Assembly (NCBI GenBank): GCA_040384645.1
Contig: JAZKIX010000148.1
Coordinates: 1 to 41,815, forward strand
DNA: 41,815 bases
From: JAZKIX01 sp040384645
Lineage (GTDB): Bacteria; Pseudomonadota; Gammaproteobacteria; Burkholderiales; Burkholderiaceae_D
Direction of reading: 5' to 3'
Part shown: positions 1 through 9,066 of the stretch, one piece after another
How positions within the stretch are numbered: position 1 is the first letter of the stretch
How the letters are laid out: each line of letters begins with the position of its first letter
Program-made: the position numbers and the translations under genes
The notes under the pieces: model-generated
Told to the model about the DNA's origin: nothing
Database searches by the model: none
Seen by the model: only the letters and a program-made list of their open reading frames with translations

Positions 1-348
1 GGCCATCAAATTATGGCGCTGGCATCCGGCGCAAAAACGCTCAAAATGAAATTCGGCCATCACGGCGCTAATCATCCTGTGCAAGACCTCGATAGCAAGC
101 AAGTGTTGATCACCTCGCAAAATCACGGTTTTGCCGTGGATGCTGCGACACTTCCGGCCAATTGCCGCGTCACCCATTCGTCCTTGTTCGATGGTTCTTT
201 GCAGGGTTTTGCCCGCACTGATAAACCGGCGTTTTGCTTCCAGGGGCATCCTGAAGCCTCGCCCGGCCCGAACGATATTGCCTACTTGTTTGATCGCTTC
301 GTGAAATTAATGGAAACAAGCGTGACGGAGAATAAGAAAAATGCCTAA
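1..348 (+). CDS. carA: Carbamoyl-phosphate synthase small subunit, C-terminal part (5' end outside window)
   Basis: This is the glutaminase subunit, which hydrolyses glutamine and passes ammonia to CarB for carbamoyl phosphate used in pyrimidine and arginine synthesis. The frame is open from base 1, so the gene enters from the left and only the end of the class I amidotransferase domain is present. Visible are GHQIMALASGAKT just after the nucleophile region, the HHGANHPV segment, and GHPEASPGP, which supplies the histidine and glutamate of the catalytic triad. The catalytic cysteine lies outside the window. The stop codon overlaps the start of carB by 8 bases, so the two subunits are translationally coupled. 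Family identity is clear. Confidence 0.97.
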   Translation, partial: GHQIMALASGAKTLKMKFGHHGANHPVQDLDSKQVLITSQNHGFAVDAATLPANCRVTHSSLFDGSLQGFARTDKPAFCFQGHPEASPGPNDIAYLFDRFVKLMETSVTENKKNA

Positions 349-3300
349 ACGCACCGACCTAAAAAGCATCCTGATCATTGGCGCTGGCCCGATCATCATC
401 GGCCAAGCCTGCGAGTTCGACTATTCCGGCGCCCAAGCGTGCAAAGCATTGCGCGAAGAAGGTTATAAAGTCATTCTGGTTAATAGTAATCCAGCCACCA
501 TCATGACCGACCCGGAAATGGCCGACGTTACTTACATCGAGCCAATCACATGGCAAGTGGTGGAACGCATCATTGCCAAAGAACGGCCGGACGCGATCTT
601 GCCAACCATGGGCGGCCAGACCGCGCTCAATTGCGCACTCGATTTGCACAATAATGGCGTCCTCGCCAAATACCAAGTCGAGCTAATTGGCGCATCGCCG
701 GAAGCGATTGACAAGGCCGAAGATCGTTCCAAGTTCAAGCAAGCGATGACCAAAATCGGCCTCGGCTCGGCTCGTTCCGGCGTGGCGCACACTCTTGAAG
801 AGTCATGGGTGGTACAAAAAGAATTGGGCTTCCCCGTCATCATTCGTCCCTCCTTCACTATGGGCGGCACCGGCGGTGGGATTGCCTACAATGAAGAAGA
901 ATTCGAGATAATTTGCCGTCGTGGGCTTGAAGCGTCGCCCACCAGTGAACTGCTGATCGAAGAGTCACTCATTGGCTGGAAAGAATACGAGATGGAAGTG
1001 GTGCGCGATAAGGCGGACAACTGCATCATCGTGTGCTCGATTGAAAACCTCGACCCGATGGGTATCCATACCGGCGATTCGATTACTGTCGCGCCCGCGC
1101 AGACCCTGACCGACAAGGAATATCAAATCATGCGCAATGCCTCGCTGGCAGTGTTGCGCGAGATCGGCGTCGATACCGGTGGCTCCAACGTTCAGTTTTC
1201 GATCAATCCGGCCGATGGCCGCATGATTGTGATCGAGATGAACCCGCGCGTGTCGCGTTCATCTGCTTTGGCATCGAAAGCAACCGGTTTCCCGATTGCA
1301 AAAATCGCGGCCAAGTTGGCCGTTGGCTTTACGCTAGATGAATTGCGCAATGAAATCACGGGCGGTGCCACGCCCGCTTCGTTTGAGCCATCGATTGATT
1401 ATGTTGTCACCAAAATTCCGCGTTTCGCATTTGAAAAATTCCCCCAAGCAGACGATCACCTGACCACACAAATGAAGTCAGTCGGCGAAGTGATGGCGAT
1501 TGGCCGTACCTTCCAGGAATCGTTTCAAAAAGCCTTGCGGGGCCTCGAAGTTGGCGTCGATGGTTTAAATGAAAAAACCCGCGACCGCGAAAAAATCGAA
1601 GAAGAACTCGGTGAGCCTGGTCCGGATCGCATTTGGTACGTCGGCGATGCGTTCGCGCATGGTTTTACTCTGGAAGAAGTGCATCAACTGACGCACATTG
1701 ACCCGTGGTTCCTGATCCAGATCAAGGAAATTGTCGATATCGAATTGTGGCTGGAAACACAATCACTCGACGCCATCGATAAGCCGCTGCTGTTTAAGCT
1801 CAAGCAAAAAGGCTTTGCCGATCGTCGTTTGGCTAAATTGTTGAAAACGACAGATACGGCAGTGCGTCAAAAGCGCCATGCATTGAATATCCGCCCGGTC
1901 TATAAACGGGTCGATACCTGCGCTGGCGAATTTTCGACCAACACGGCGTATATGTATTCGACCTATGAAGAAGAGTGCGAATCGAATCCGACCGACAAGA
2001 AAAAAATCATGGTATTGGGTGGCGGACCAAATCGTATCGGCCAGGGGATCGAGTTTGATTATTGCTGCGTCCACGCTGCATTGGCGATGCGCGAAGATGG
2101 CTATGAAACTATCATGGTCAACTGCAATCCGGAAACCGTTTCAACCGATTACGATACCTCCGACCGCCTGTATTTTGAATCGCTGACGCTGGAAGATGTA
2201 CTCGAAATCGTCGACAAAGAAAAACCAGTTGGCGTCATCGTGCAATACGGCGGCCAGACGCCATTAAAGCTGGCGCTCGATCTGGAAGCCAATGGCGTGC
2301 CGATTGTCGGCACTTCGCCTGACATGATCGATGCGGCCGAAGATCGCGAACGTTTCCAGCAAATGTTGCACAAGTTAAATCTGCGTCAACCGCCAAATCG
2401 CACGGCCCGTACTGAAGAAGATGCCCTGCGTCTGGCGCAGGAAATCGGTTATCCATTGGTAGTTCGCCCATCGTACGTATTAGGTGGCCGCGCGATGGAA
2501 ATCGTGCATGAGCAACGCGACCTTGAGCGCTATATGCGTGAAGCAGTCAAGGTATCGCATGATTCGCCCGTATTGCTGGATCGTTTCTTAAATGACGCGA
2601 TTGAAGTCGATGTCGATTGTATTTCGGACGGTGAACATACCTTCATCGGCGGTGTGATGGAGCATATCGAGCAAGCTGGTGTGCATTCAGGCGATTCAGC
2701 CTGCTCCTTGCCGCCATATTCCTTATCGCAAACCACCATCGATGAATTAAAGCGCCAGACTGCATTAATGGCCAAAGGATTGAACGTAGTCGGTTTGATG
2801 AACGTGCAGTTCGCGATTCAAAAGCAAGAAATCGACGGCGTATTGCAAGACGTGGTGTTTGTGCTGGAAGTCAATCCACGCGCTTCACGTACGGTGCCAT
2901 TCGTCTCAAAAGCGACTGGTTTGCAACTAGCCAAGATCGCAGCGCGCTGCATGGTCGGGCAATCGCTGGCCTCGCAAGGGATCGTCAACGAAGTAGTGCC
3001 GCCATATTTTAGCGTCAAGGAAGCGGTATTCCCATTCGTAAAATTTCCTGGTGTCGATACCATTCTTGGACCGGAAATGAAATCAACCGGCGAAGTGATG
3101 GGTGTCGGTAAAACTTTTGGCGAAGCCTTCGTCAAATCGCAATTGGGTGCCGGTGTCAAGCTACCCAAGTCGGGCAAAGTGTTCCTGAGCGTCAAAGCCA
3201 GCGATAAACCGCGGGCGGTACAGGTCGCCAAAGACTTCGTTGAACTCGGTTTCACGGTCGTCGCTACCAAGGGCACAGCTGCGGCGATTCGTGAGGCTGG

Positions 3301-3571
3301 CGTGGCGGTAGTGACAGTGAACAAGATGGTGGAAGGCCGGCCTCATGTGGTTGACATGATCAAGAATCACGAAATCGCCTTGGTCATCAATACAGTCGAA
3401 GAAAAACGTAGCGCGATCACCGACTCACGTGCGATCCGCACTTCTGCTTTGGCGGCACGCGTGACGACTTACACTACGATTGCTGGAGCCGAAGCTGCAG
3501 TCGAAGGCGTGCGTCATCTTGATGAGTTGCACGTCTATGATTTACAAGGTTTGCATAAAACTTTACACTGA
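341..3571 (+). CDS. carB: Carbamoyl-phosphate synthase large subunit
   Basis: CarB makes carbamoyl phosphate from bicarbonate, ammonia and two ATP. The 1076-residue product has the usual length and duplicated layout. An N-terminal carboxyphosphate half begins with IIGAGPIIIGQACEFDYSG, and a second carbamoyl-phosphate half begins with VLGGGPNRIGQGIEFDYCC near residue 560. Each half has an ATP-grasp domain, with NPRVSRSSALASKATG in the first and NPRASRTVPFVSKATG in the second. The last 130 or so residues form the MGS-like allosteric domain. The start overlaps carA. No frameshift or odd composition is seen. Confidence 0.98.
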   Translation: MPKRTDLKSILIIGAGPIIIGQACEFDYSGAQACKALREEGYKVILVNSNPATIMTDPEMADVTYIEPITWQVVERIIAKERPDAILPTMGGQTALNCALDLHNNGVLAKYQVELIGASPEAIDKAEDRSKFKQAMTKIGLGSARSGVAHTLEESWVVQKELGFPVIIRPSFTMGGTGGGIAYNEEEFEIICRRGLEASPTSELLIEESLIGWKEYEMEVVRDKADNCIIVCSIENLDPMGIHTGDSITVAPAQTLTDKEYQIMRNASLAVLREIGVDTGGSNVQFSINPADGRMIVIEMNPRVSRSSALASKATGFPIAKIAAKLAVGFTLDELRNEITGGATPASFEPSIDYVVTKIPRFAFEKFPQADDHLTTQMKSVGEVMAIGRTFQESFQKALRGLEVGVDGLNEKTRDREKIEEELGEPGPDRIWYVGDAFAHGFTLEEVHQLTHIDPWFLIQIKEIVDIELWLETQSLDAIDKPLLFKLKQKGFADRRLAKLLKTTDTAVRQKRHALNIRPVYKRVDTCAGEFSTNTAYMYSTYEEECESNPTDKKKIMVLGGGPNRIGQGIEFDYCCVHAALAMREDGYETIMVNCNPETVSTDYDTSDRLYFESLTLEDVLEIVDKEKPVGVIVQYGGQTPLKLALDLEANGVPIVGTSPDMIDAAEDRERFQQMLHKLNLRQPPNRTARTEEDALRLAQEIGYPLVVRPSYVLGGRAMEIVHEQRDLERYMREAVKVSHDSPVLLDRFLNDAIEVDVDCISDGEHTFIGGVMEHIEQAGVHSGDSACSLPPYSLSQTTIDELKRQTALMAKGLNVVGLMNVQFAIQKQEIDGVLQDVVFVLEVNPRASRTVPFVSKATGLQLAKIAARCMVGQSLASQGIVNEVVPPYFSVKEAVFPFVKFPGVDTILGPEMKSTGEVMGVGKTFGEAFVKSQLGAGVKLPKSGKVFLSVKASDKPRAVQVAKDFVELGFTVVATKGTAAAIREAGVAVVTVNKMVEGRPHVVDMIKNHEIALVINTVEEKRSAITDSRAIRTSALAARVTTYTTIAGAEAAVEGVRHLDELHVYDLQGLHKTLH

Positions 3572-3609
3572 TTTTCTAGACGGTTTCAGTACAATCTAAC
3601 CTTTGCCGC

Positions 3610-3654
3610 AAAGGTCACGGAGAGCACCGCAAATGGGTGTTGTCGGTGGCCTTT
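3610..3654 (+). promoter_or_regulatory. Imperfect hairpin in the greA leader
   Basis: Between carB and greA, two arms of about 19 bases (AAAGGTCACGGAGAGCACC and GGTGTTGTCGGTGGCCTTT) pair imperfectly around a 7-base loop. They are followed by a short T-rich stretch, and a TACAAT box lies upstream at 3590-3595. This could terminate carAB transcription or attenuate greA; in E. coli the greA leader yields the GraL RNAs. The structure is seen; the role is inferred. Confidence 0.4.
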
Positions 3655-3679
3655 GTGGCTTTTAAATTTTTCATAAATC

Positions 3680-4156
3680 ATGAGCACAGTTCCCATCACC
3701 AAATACGGCGCACAGCTTCTTAAAGAAGAGCTGCATCAGTTAAAAACCATAGAGCGTCGCACAGTTATCAATGCTATTGCCGAGGCTCGTTCACACGGCG
3801 ATTTGTCTGAAAATGCCGAGTATGACGCAGCCAAGGAGCGTCAAAGTTTTGTCGAAGGCCGCATTGCCGAATTAGAAGGCAAACTAAGTACTTGCCAGAT
3901 TATCGATCCGGCCCTGCTCGATGCCGATGGCCGCGTGGTGTTTGCTTCCACTGTATATCTGGAGGATCTTGAAACCGGTCAAAAAGTAACTTATCAAATC
4001 GTCGGCTTGGATGAGGCAGATTTGAAAGAGTTGAAAGTTTCCATCACCTCCCCCATCGCACGTGCGCTAATTGGCAAGCATGCAGGCGATGTGGTTGGGG
4101 TGCAAGCGCCGTCCGGCGTGCGGGAATATGAAATTATCGAAGTGCGCTACATCTGA
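3680..4156 (+). CDS. greA: Transcription elongation factor GreA
   Basis: GreA binds the RNA polymerase secondary channel and stimulates cleavage of backtracked RNA. The 158-residue length is standard. The N-terminal coiled coil is visible, including EARSHGDLSENAEYDAAKER, whose acidic tip residues (D and E in GDLSENAEY) are those needed for cleavage. It is followed by the FKBP-like C-terminal domain with SPIARALIGKHAGD. The gene lies 108 bases after carB, an order common in betaproteobacteria. Its TGA overlaps the ATG of the next gene by one base (TGATG), which implies coupling. Confidence 0.97.
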   Translation: MSTVPITKYGAQLLKEELHQLKTIERRTVINAIAEARSHGDLSENAEYDAAKERQSFVEGRIAELEGKLSTCQIIDPALLDADGRVVFASTVYLEDLETGQKVTYQIVGLDEADLKELKVSITSPIARALIGKHAGDVVGVQAPSGVREYEIIEVRYI

Positions 4157-4623
4157 TGCAAGGCTGGTCTGAAGTTTGGCCTACTCGCGCAAGAATTTTG
4201 CTGGCCACATTTTGGGCCGGTAGTTTGTGGACGGTCGGCTATCTGGTGGCGCCGACCTTGTTTGCAACCTTATCTGATCGTGTGTTGACCGGCACCATTG
4301 CCGCAAGCCTGTTTCGGGCGCAAGCGTGGGTGTCGGTGTGCTGCGCTTTGTTCTTGGTGGCGATGTTGCCCCGTCGTAAGGAGCAAGCAAACTTGCCGGG
4401 CAATAAGGCATTGCTGGGCCTAATTATTGCGATGCTTGTTTGCGCGGTAGTAATCCATTTTGGATTGCAGCCATTCATGGCGAGCTTACGAGAAGCGGCC
4501 GGTTCCAGCGGCGTGATGAATTCTGATCAGCGTGCCCAGTTCGGCATCCTGCATGGCATATCTAGCGTGATTTATTTAATTGAAAGCGTGCTGGCGCTAT
4601 TTCTGGTATTGAAAATTCGCTAG
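4156..4623 (+). CDS. DUF4149 domain membrane protein
   Basis: This 155-residue protein has about four hydrophobic segments, at roughly residues 12-38, 50-72, 84-104 and 133-153. It starts with an RILLATFWAGSLWTVGYLVAP-like stretch typical of DUF4149 proteins that follow greA in betaproteobacteria. It is expected in the inner membrane; its function is not known. The start codon is fixed by the one-base overlap with the greA stop. A copy of the dispersed repeat follows 69 bases downstream. Confidence 0.8.
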   Translation: MQGWSEVWPTRARILLATFWAGSLWTVGYLVAPTLFATLSDRVLTGTIAASLFRAQAWVSVCCALFLVAMLPRRKEQANLPGNKALLGLIIAMLVCAVVIHFGLQPFMASLREAAGSSGVMNSDQRAQFGILHGISSVIYLIESVLALFLVLKIR

Positions 4624-4691
4624 CGAGACCATTGTCAGCGGTTATAAAAAGTACGCTGTCAAAGCTGTTTTTAGTCCGTGTAAATGGAATT

Positions 4692-4779
4692 TAGGGAGTA
4701 TGTATCAAAAACATAGCCATCGCGCAGGCTTTTAGCGGGCTGTTTTTAATACACCTCGGAGTATTTATTGATTGTTTTG
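4692..4779 (+). repeat. Dispersed intergenic repeat, copy A (degenerate)
   Basis: This copy starts with TAGGGAGTATG, has AAAAACATAGCC and a diverged core (CGCGCAGGCTTTTAGCG against CCCGCACGTTTTATAAGCG in copy C), and ends near GGAGTATTTATT. It fills the convergent gap between the DUF4149 gene and yhbY, ending 6 bases from the yhbY stop. It is the most diverged of the six copies and was recognised only by alignment to the others. Confidence 0.6.
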
Positions 4780-4785
4780 GTGCCC

Positions 4786-5256
4786 TTAGCGGCCGAGCGC
4801 GCTTTTCTTCGAACTGCTTTGACGTGGTTTGGCGCGCTTGATATTGCCGCCTTGAGTCACGCGTTCATTGCCTTTGACCATTACCTTGGTGACAGAAGGG
4901 CGTTTGGTACCGCTCGGGCTGGGTTTGACGATAGTGACTTCGCGTAGCCCTTTGCCTCTTTTTTCGTTAGGCCCTTTCAGCACATCCTTTTTCGGACGGT
5001 ATACCACCAGAAGTTTCCCAATATGCTGTACCGGCGCGGCGCGAAGATCGCCGCAAATCGTTTCGTACATCGCAATTCGCGCTTCACGGTCGTCGCCAAA
5101 AACACGTACCTTGATCAGCCCGTGTGAATCAAGGCTGGCATCTATTTCTTTCAGTACGGATGGGGTTAAGCCGGCTTCGCCAATGATCACGACAGGGTTA
5201 AGGGTATGTGCTTCGGCGCGAAGTGTGCTGCGCTCTGCTGGTGTAAGTTTCAACAT
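4786..5256 (-). CDS. yhbY: YhbY/CRS1-type RNA-binding protein
   Basis: The CRM-domain protein YhbY associates with pre-50S particles in other bacteria. The first 95 residues are the CRM domain, including NPVVIIGEAGLTPSVLKEID (the GxxG-like loop), LIKVRVFGDDREAR and GKLLVVYRP. Residues 95-156 are a lysine- and serine-rich tail absent from the roughly 97-residue E. coli protein; similar basic tails are common in betaproteobacteria. The gene is divergent from rlmE with only 32 bases between the starts, so the promoters must overlap or lie inside the genes. Both products act on the large ribosomal subunit. Confidence 0.92.
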   Translation of the reverse strand: MLKLTPAERSTLRAEAHTLNPVVIIGEAGLTPSVLKEIDASLDSHGLIKVRVFGDDREARIAMYETICGDLRAAPVQHIGKLLVVYRPKKDVLKGPNEKRGKGLREVTIVKPSPSGTKRPSVTKVMVKGNERVTQGGNIKRAKPRQSSSKKSALGR

Positions 5257-5288
5257 AAAAAATCCTCTAAAAACGGTATTCTACGCGA

Positions 5289-5951
5289 ATGGCAAAGAAC
5301 AAATTAAACAAAAACTGGCTGCACGACCACATTAACGACCCGTATGTGAAACTGGCGCAGAAGGAGGGCTACCGCGCTCGGGCGGCCTATAAGCTTAAAG
5401 AAATCGATGAAAGCGAGAAATTGATCAAGCCGGGTCAAATTATTGTCGACCTCGGCTCTACGCCCGGTAGCTGGTCGCAATACGTGCGCAATAAATTAGG
5501 TGGTGGCAAAAATGGTGGTGTCAACGGCACCATTATTGGCCTTGATATGTTGCCGATGGAGCCGATTGCAGACGTTCACTTTATTCTTGGTGACTTTCGG
5601 GAAGCACGTTCCTTACGGCAGCTGGAGGTATTGTTAGAGGGACGAAAAGTAGACTTGGTGCTGTCCGATATGGCGCCCAATTTATCAGGAATTCCCACTG
5701 CTGACGCAGCGCGCATGGAACACATTATTGATTTGGCAATCGAGTTCGCGCAATTGCATATGAAGCCGTCCGGCTCGTTGTTGGTTAAATGCTTCAATGG
5801 CACTGGTTACAGTCAAATTGTCGAAAAATTCAAAAGCGAATTTAAGGTGGTTTCATCTAAGAAGCCTAAAGCAAGCCGAGACAAGTCTTCTGAAATATTT
5901 TTATTGGGGAAGGTACTTAAAAATCCGACGCACATCGAAAATGACTCTTGA
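5289..5951 (+). CDS. rlmE: 23S rRNA (uridine-2'-O)-methyltransferase RlmE (FtsJ/RrmJ)
   Basis: RlmE methylates the 2'-OH of U2552 in the 23S A-loop. The 220-residue protein shows the SAM-binding motif DLGSTPGSW at residues 54-62 and the catalytic tetrad regions: K35 in RAAYKL, an aspartate in VLSDMAPNLSG, a lysine in LLVKCFNG, and a late glutamate in SSEIFLLGK. No strong Shine-Dalgarno sequence precedes the ATG. As in many proteobacteria it is followed by ftsH, here after 287 bases, so ftsH probably has its own promoter. Confidence 0.96.
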   Translation: MAKNKLNKNWLHDHINDPYVKLAQKEGYRARAAYKLKEIDESEKLIKPGQIIVDLGSTPGSWSQYVRNKLGGGKNGGVNGTIIGLDMLPMEPIADVHFILGDFREARSLRQLEVLLEGRKVDLVLSDMAPNLSGIPTADAARMEHIIDLAIEFAQLHMKPSGSLLVKCFNGTGYSQIVEKFKSEFKVVSSKKPKASRDKSSEIFLLGKVLKNPTHIENDS

Positions 5952-5959
5952 TATTGCAA

Positions 5960-5983
5960 TGTTTATCTACATTTAGATAAACA
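5960..5983 (+). terminator. Perfect AT-rich hairpin after rlmE
   Basis: TGTTTATCTA and TAGATAAACA form a perfect 10-bp stem with a CATT loop, beginning 8 bases after the rlmE stop. There is no T-run behind it, so it is at best a weak intrinsic terminator or an RNA-stabilising structure. Confidence 0.35.
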
Positions 5984-6109
5984 CATCGGATGAACCCAAG
6001 CGGCTAAGTGTGAACACAATTGTTTAGGGAATGGCTGGTTTTCTTGAAATGAGGAAAGTAAAGTCTAGAATGAATAAGTTTATGCTGATTATTTAAGTTT
6101 ATCGGTGCC

Positions 6110-6135
6110 CTTGAGATAGATGGGCGTTTCCATAA
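6110..6135 (+). promoter_or_regulatory. Possible sigma-32 (heat-shock) promoter of ftsH
   Basis: CTTGAGA at 6110-6116 and TTCCATAA at 6128-6135, 11 bases apart, resemble the sigma-32 pattern CTTGAAA-N11-16-CCCCATNT. ftsH is heat-inducible in E. coli. The match is partial and was found by eye; the rest of 5984-6238 shows nothing else definite. Confidence 0.3.
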
Positions 6136-6238
6136 ATGTAATCATTCGCAACAGCTGCATGGCAAGGGCCGTGTATTACGAGTAAAATCGGGCTTTATCG
6201 CATTGGCAAATGGCGCGCAAGGCGTCTAAGGAGTTCTC

Positions 6239-8122
6239 GTGAATAATATGTTTTCCAAGGCTGCCATATGGGTGGTCATCGCCGTTGTTCTCTTTACGTT
6301 GTTCAAATCGTTTGATCGAGGAGGATTGTCGAGCGGGGCCAAGTCAATTGTGTATTCGGATTTAATCGAAGATATAAAGGCGAAGCGGATCAAGGAAGTG
6401 CTCATTGAAGGTAGTGCCATCACAGCAGTCAAGTCTGATGGCGAAAAGGTGAAAACGACTGCCACTATTCTTGACCGTGGTTTGATCAGCGATCTGGTAA
6501 ATAACGGCGTCAAATTTGATGTCAAGCCGCCAGAAGAGCAATCTTTCCTGCAACAAGTCTTTATTTCTTGGTTCCCGATGTTGTTGTTAATCGGCGTTTG
6601 GGTATTTTTCATGCGCCAGATGCAAGGCGGCGGTAAAGGCGGCGCATTTTCTTTCGGTAAATCGAAAGCGCGCATGATGGATGAGACAAATAACACCGTG
6701 ACATTTGCCGATGTCGCCGGCTGCGATGAAGCAAAAGAAGAAGTCAATGAAATCGTTGATTTTCTGCGCGATCCAACGAAATTTCAAAAGCTTGGTGGGC
6801 GCATTCCCCGTGGCGTATTGATGGTTGGTCCTCCGGGAACCGGTAAAACACTGTTGGCACGCGCTATTGCTGGTGAAGCAAAAGTGCCGTTCTTTTCGAT
6901 ATCAGGTTCCGACTTCGTCGAAATGTTTGTTGGGGTGGGCGCGTCACGTGTACGTGACATGTTTGAGAATGCAAAAAAACATTCACCTTGTATCATTTTT
7001 ATCGATGAAATCGATGCGGTCGGTCGTCATCGTGGCGCCGGTATGGGTGGCGGAAATGATGAGCGCGAACAAACACTGAATCAATTGCTGGTGGAGATGG
7101 ATGGCTTTGAGGCAAATTCAGGAGTGATCGTTGTTGCCGCAACCAATCGCGCCGATGTTTTAGATAAAGCACTGTTGCGTCCCGGACGTTTTGATCGTCA
7201 AGTGGTGGTCGGCCTTCCCGATATTCGTGGACGGGAACAAATTTTATTTGTTCACATGCGCAAAGTACCCATTGGCCCAGATGTTAAAGCAGATATCCTT
7301 GCTCGCGGCACACCAGGGTTTTCAGGCGCTGATTTGGCCAATCTGGTTAATGAAGCCGCTTTGTTCGCTGCCCGACGCAATAAGCGGTTGGTTGAAATGC
7401 AAGACTTTGAAGACGCCAAAGATAAAATCGTCATGGGTCCAGAGCGCAAATCTGCCGTCATGCGTGAAGAAGAGCGCAGAAATACAGCATTTCATGAATC
7501 AGGACATGCGGTGGTCGCCAAGTTGTTGCCGAAAGCAGATCCGGTCCATAAAGTCACCATCATGCCGCGTGGTTTTGCCCTTGGTTTGACATGGCAACTG
7601 CCGGAACATGACCGTGTCAATATGTACAAAGACAAGATGCTGGAAGAAATTGCTATTTTGTTTGGTGGCCGTATTGCCGAAGAAATTTTCATGCATCAAA
7701 TGTCGACAGGTGCTTCGAACGATTTTGAGCGGGCAACGAAGCTGGCGCGTGCAATGGTGACACGCTATGGCATGTCCGAGTCGCTCGGTACGATGGTGTA
7801 TGAAGATACAGAGCAAGATGCTTATTTTGGTCGTATGTCTGCCAAAACCGTTTCCGAAGCGACTCAACAAAAGGTAGATACCGAGATTCGCAGTATTCTC
7901 GATGCGCAGTACGCGCTTTCTCGCAAATTGTTGGAAGAGAACCGCGACAAGGTTGAGTTGATGGCGAAAACTTTACTTGAATGGGAAACAATCGATGCCG
8001 ACCAGATCAATGACATCATGGAAGGCCGTGACCCTCGCTTACCTAAGGCTGGTGCACCTGCTAAGCGTCCGTCTGATAATACACCAGGTGGCGTAACGCC
8101 GACGGCAACAGCACCTGCTTGA
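6239..8122 (+). CDS. ftsH: ATP-dependent zinc metalloprotease FtsH
   Basis: FtsH is the membrane AAA+ protease that degrades misassembled membrane proteins and short-lived regulators. The 627 residues show TM1 (about 8-24), a periplasmic domain, TM2 (about 108-126), Walker A GPPGTGKT at 197-204, Walker B IIFIDEIDA, the second region of homology in TNRADVLDKALLRPGRFDR, and the zinc site HESGH at 419-423 with its third ligand further on. The pore motif is FVEMFVGVGASRVR. GTG is chosen as start because AAGGAG lies 5 bases upstream. The proline/threonine-rich tail is low-complexity. A hairpin terminator follows. Confidence 0.98.
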   Translation: MNNMFSKAAIWVVIAVVLFTLFKSFDRGGLSSGAKSIVYSDLIEDIKAKRIKEVLIEGSAITAVKSDGEKVKTTATILDRGLISDLVNNGVKFDVKPPEEQSFLQQVFISWFPMLLLIGVWVFFMRQMQGGGKGGAFSFGKSKARMMDETNNTVTFADVAGCDEAKEEVNEIVDFLRDPTKFQKLGGRIPRGVLMVGPPGTGKTLLARAIAGEAKVPFFSISGSDFVEMFVGVGASRVRDMFENAKKHSPCIIFIDEIDAVGRHRGAGMGGGNDEREQTLNQLLVEMDGFEANSGVIVVAATNRADVLDKALLRPGRFDRQVVVGLPDIRGREQILFVHMRKVPIGPDVKADILARGTPGFSGADLANLVNEAALFAARRNKRLVEMQDFEDAKDKIVMGPERKSAVMREEERRNTAFHESGHAVVAKLLPKADPVHKVTIMPRGFALGLTWQLPEHDRVNMYKDKMLEEIAILFGGRIAEEIFMHQMSTGASNDFERATKLARAMVTRYGMSESLGTMVYEDTEQDAYFGRMSAKTVSEATQQKVDTEIRSILDAQYALSRKLLEENRDKVELMAKTLLEWETIDADQINDIMEGRDPRLPKAGAPAKRPSDNTPGGVTPTATAPA

Positions 8123-8159
8123 GGATGTCTATCTAAATTAGATTTAGTCTTTATTTTCG

Positions 8160-8187
8160 GGGTGAGGCACAGTCCTCGCCCTTTTTT
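8160..8187 (+). terminator. Intrinsic terminator after ftsH
   Basis: GGGTGAGG and CCTCGCCC form an 8-bp stem (one G-T pair) with a 6-base loop and TTTTTT behind it. folP begins 18 bases later, so folP-glmM is either reached by read-through or has a promoter of its own. Confidence 0.75.
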
Positions 8188-8204
8188 GTTTACTTGAATA
8201 TTGA

Positions 8205-9062
8205 ATGCAGCAATTTTTACACTGTGGCCGTTATCGCCTCCCTTTAACTGGTGAGGACTTTAAGCCCATTGTCATGGGCGTGTTAAACGTGACGCCTGAT
8301 TCTTTCTCGGATGGTGGGCAGTACCGTTCGCTAGATTCAGCAATTTCTCGCGCCGAGCAAATGATTGCAGATGGTGTCGATATTATTGATATCGGGGGCG
8401 AATCGAGCCGTCCAGGTGCCGAGCCGCTCGGATTGGAGCATGAGTTGGCACGCGTGATGCCACTGATCTATGCGCTTCGAGATTGTGGTAAAGCAATCTC
8501 CATCGATACATACAAACCTGAAGTAATGCAAGAAGCGATCGCTGCCGGCGCCGATATGATTAACGACATCAACGGTTTTCGCGGCCGTGGCGCGTTCGAC
8601 GTTATAAGAGACGCCGATTGCGGCCTATGTATTATGCATATGCAAGCAGTTCCGCAAGTCATGCAACTTTCTCCTCGCTATGATGATGTTGTTGATGACG
8701 TCGTAACTTTTTTAAAGGCACGCGTTGCTTCCGCAATCGATGCAGGTGTCAGTGTTGATCGAATTTGTATTGACCCTGGTTTTGGTTTTGGTAAAAAGTT
8801 GCCGCATAACTTGGCACTGCTTCGACATATTGGAAAAATCCAGAGAGATCTGGATTTGCCCTTACTGGCTGGACTGTCACGCAAGTCAATGATCGGCGAA
8901 ATTACCGGGAGATTGGTGGAGGACCGACTTGCTGGAAGCTTGAGCGCCGCGCTGGTCGCGGTAGCCCATGGCGCAAAAATAGTACGGGTTCACGACGTTG
9001 CAGAAACCGTCGATGCATTAAAAGTTTGGCAGTTGGCGACAGACAATAGAAAAGAGGTTTAA
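8205..9062 (+). CDS. folP: Dihydropteroate synthase
   Basis: This enzyme condenses 6-hydroxymethyl-7,8-dihydropterin pyrophosphate with p-aminobenzoate in folate synthesis and is the sulfonamide target. The 285-residue TIM barrel has the family signatures VMGVLNVTPDSFSDGG at residues 23-38, DIGGESSRPGA, SIDTYKPEV, NDINGF and DPGFGFGKKLPHN, and ends with RVHDV. The start ATG is taken as the first in frame; the N-terminal length agrees with the family. It is separated from glmM by only 4 bases, and the ftsH-folP-glmM order is conserved in proteobacteria. Confidence 0.97.
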   Translation: MQQFLHCGRYRLPLTGEDFKPIVMGVLNVTPDSFSDGGQYRSLDSAISRAEQMIADGVDIIDIGGESSRPGAEPLGLEHELARVMPLIYALRDCGKAISIDTYKPEVMQEAIAAGADMINDINGFRGRGAFDVIRDADCGLCIMHMQAVPQVMQLSPRYDDVVDDVVTFLKARVASAIDAGVSVDRICIDPGFGFGKKLPHNLALLRHIGKIQRDLDLPLLAGLSRKSMIGEITGRLVEDRLAGSLSAALVAVAHGAKIVRVHDVAETVDALKVWQLATDNRKEV

Positions 9063-9066
9063 AAGT

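Noticed and set aside
2818..3324. 168-codon antisense ORF in carB
   Set aside because: Shadow frame of a highly conserved gene; no start signal or recognisable motif.
4868..5335. 155-codon ORF antisense to yhbY and overlapping rlmE
   Set aside because: Both overlapped genes are clear family members; composition is that of a shadow frame.
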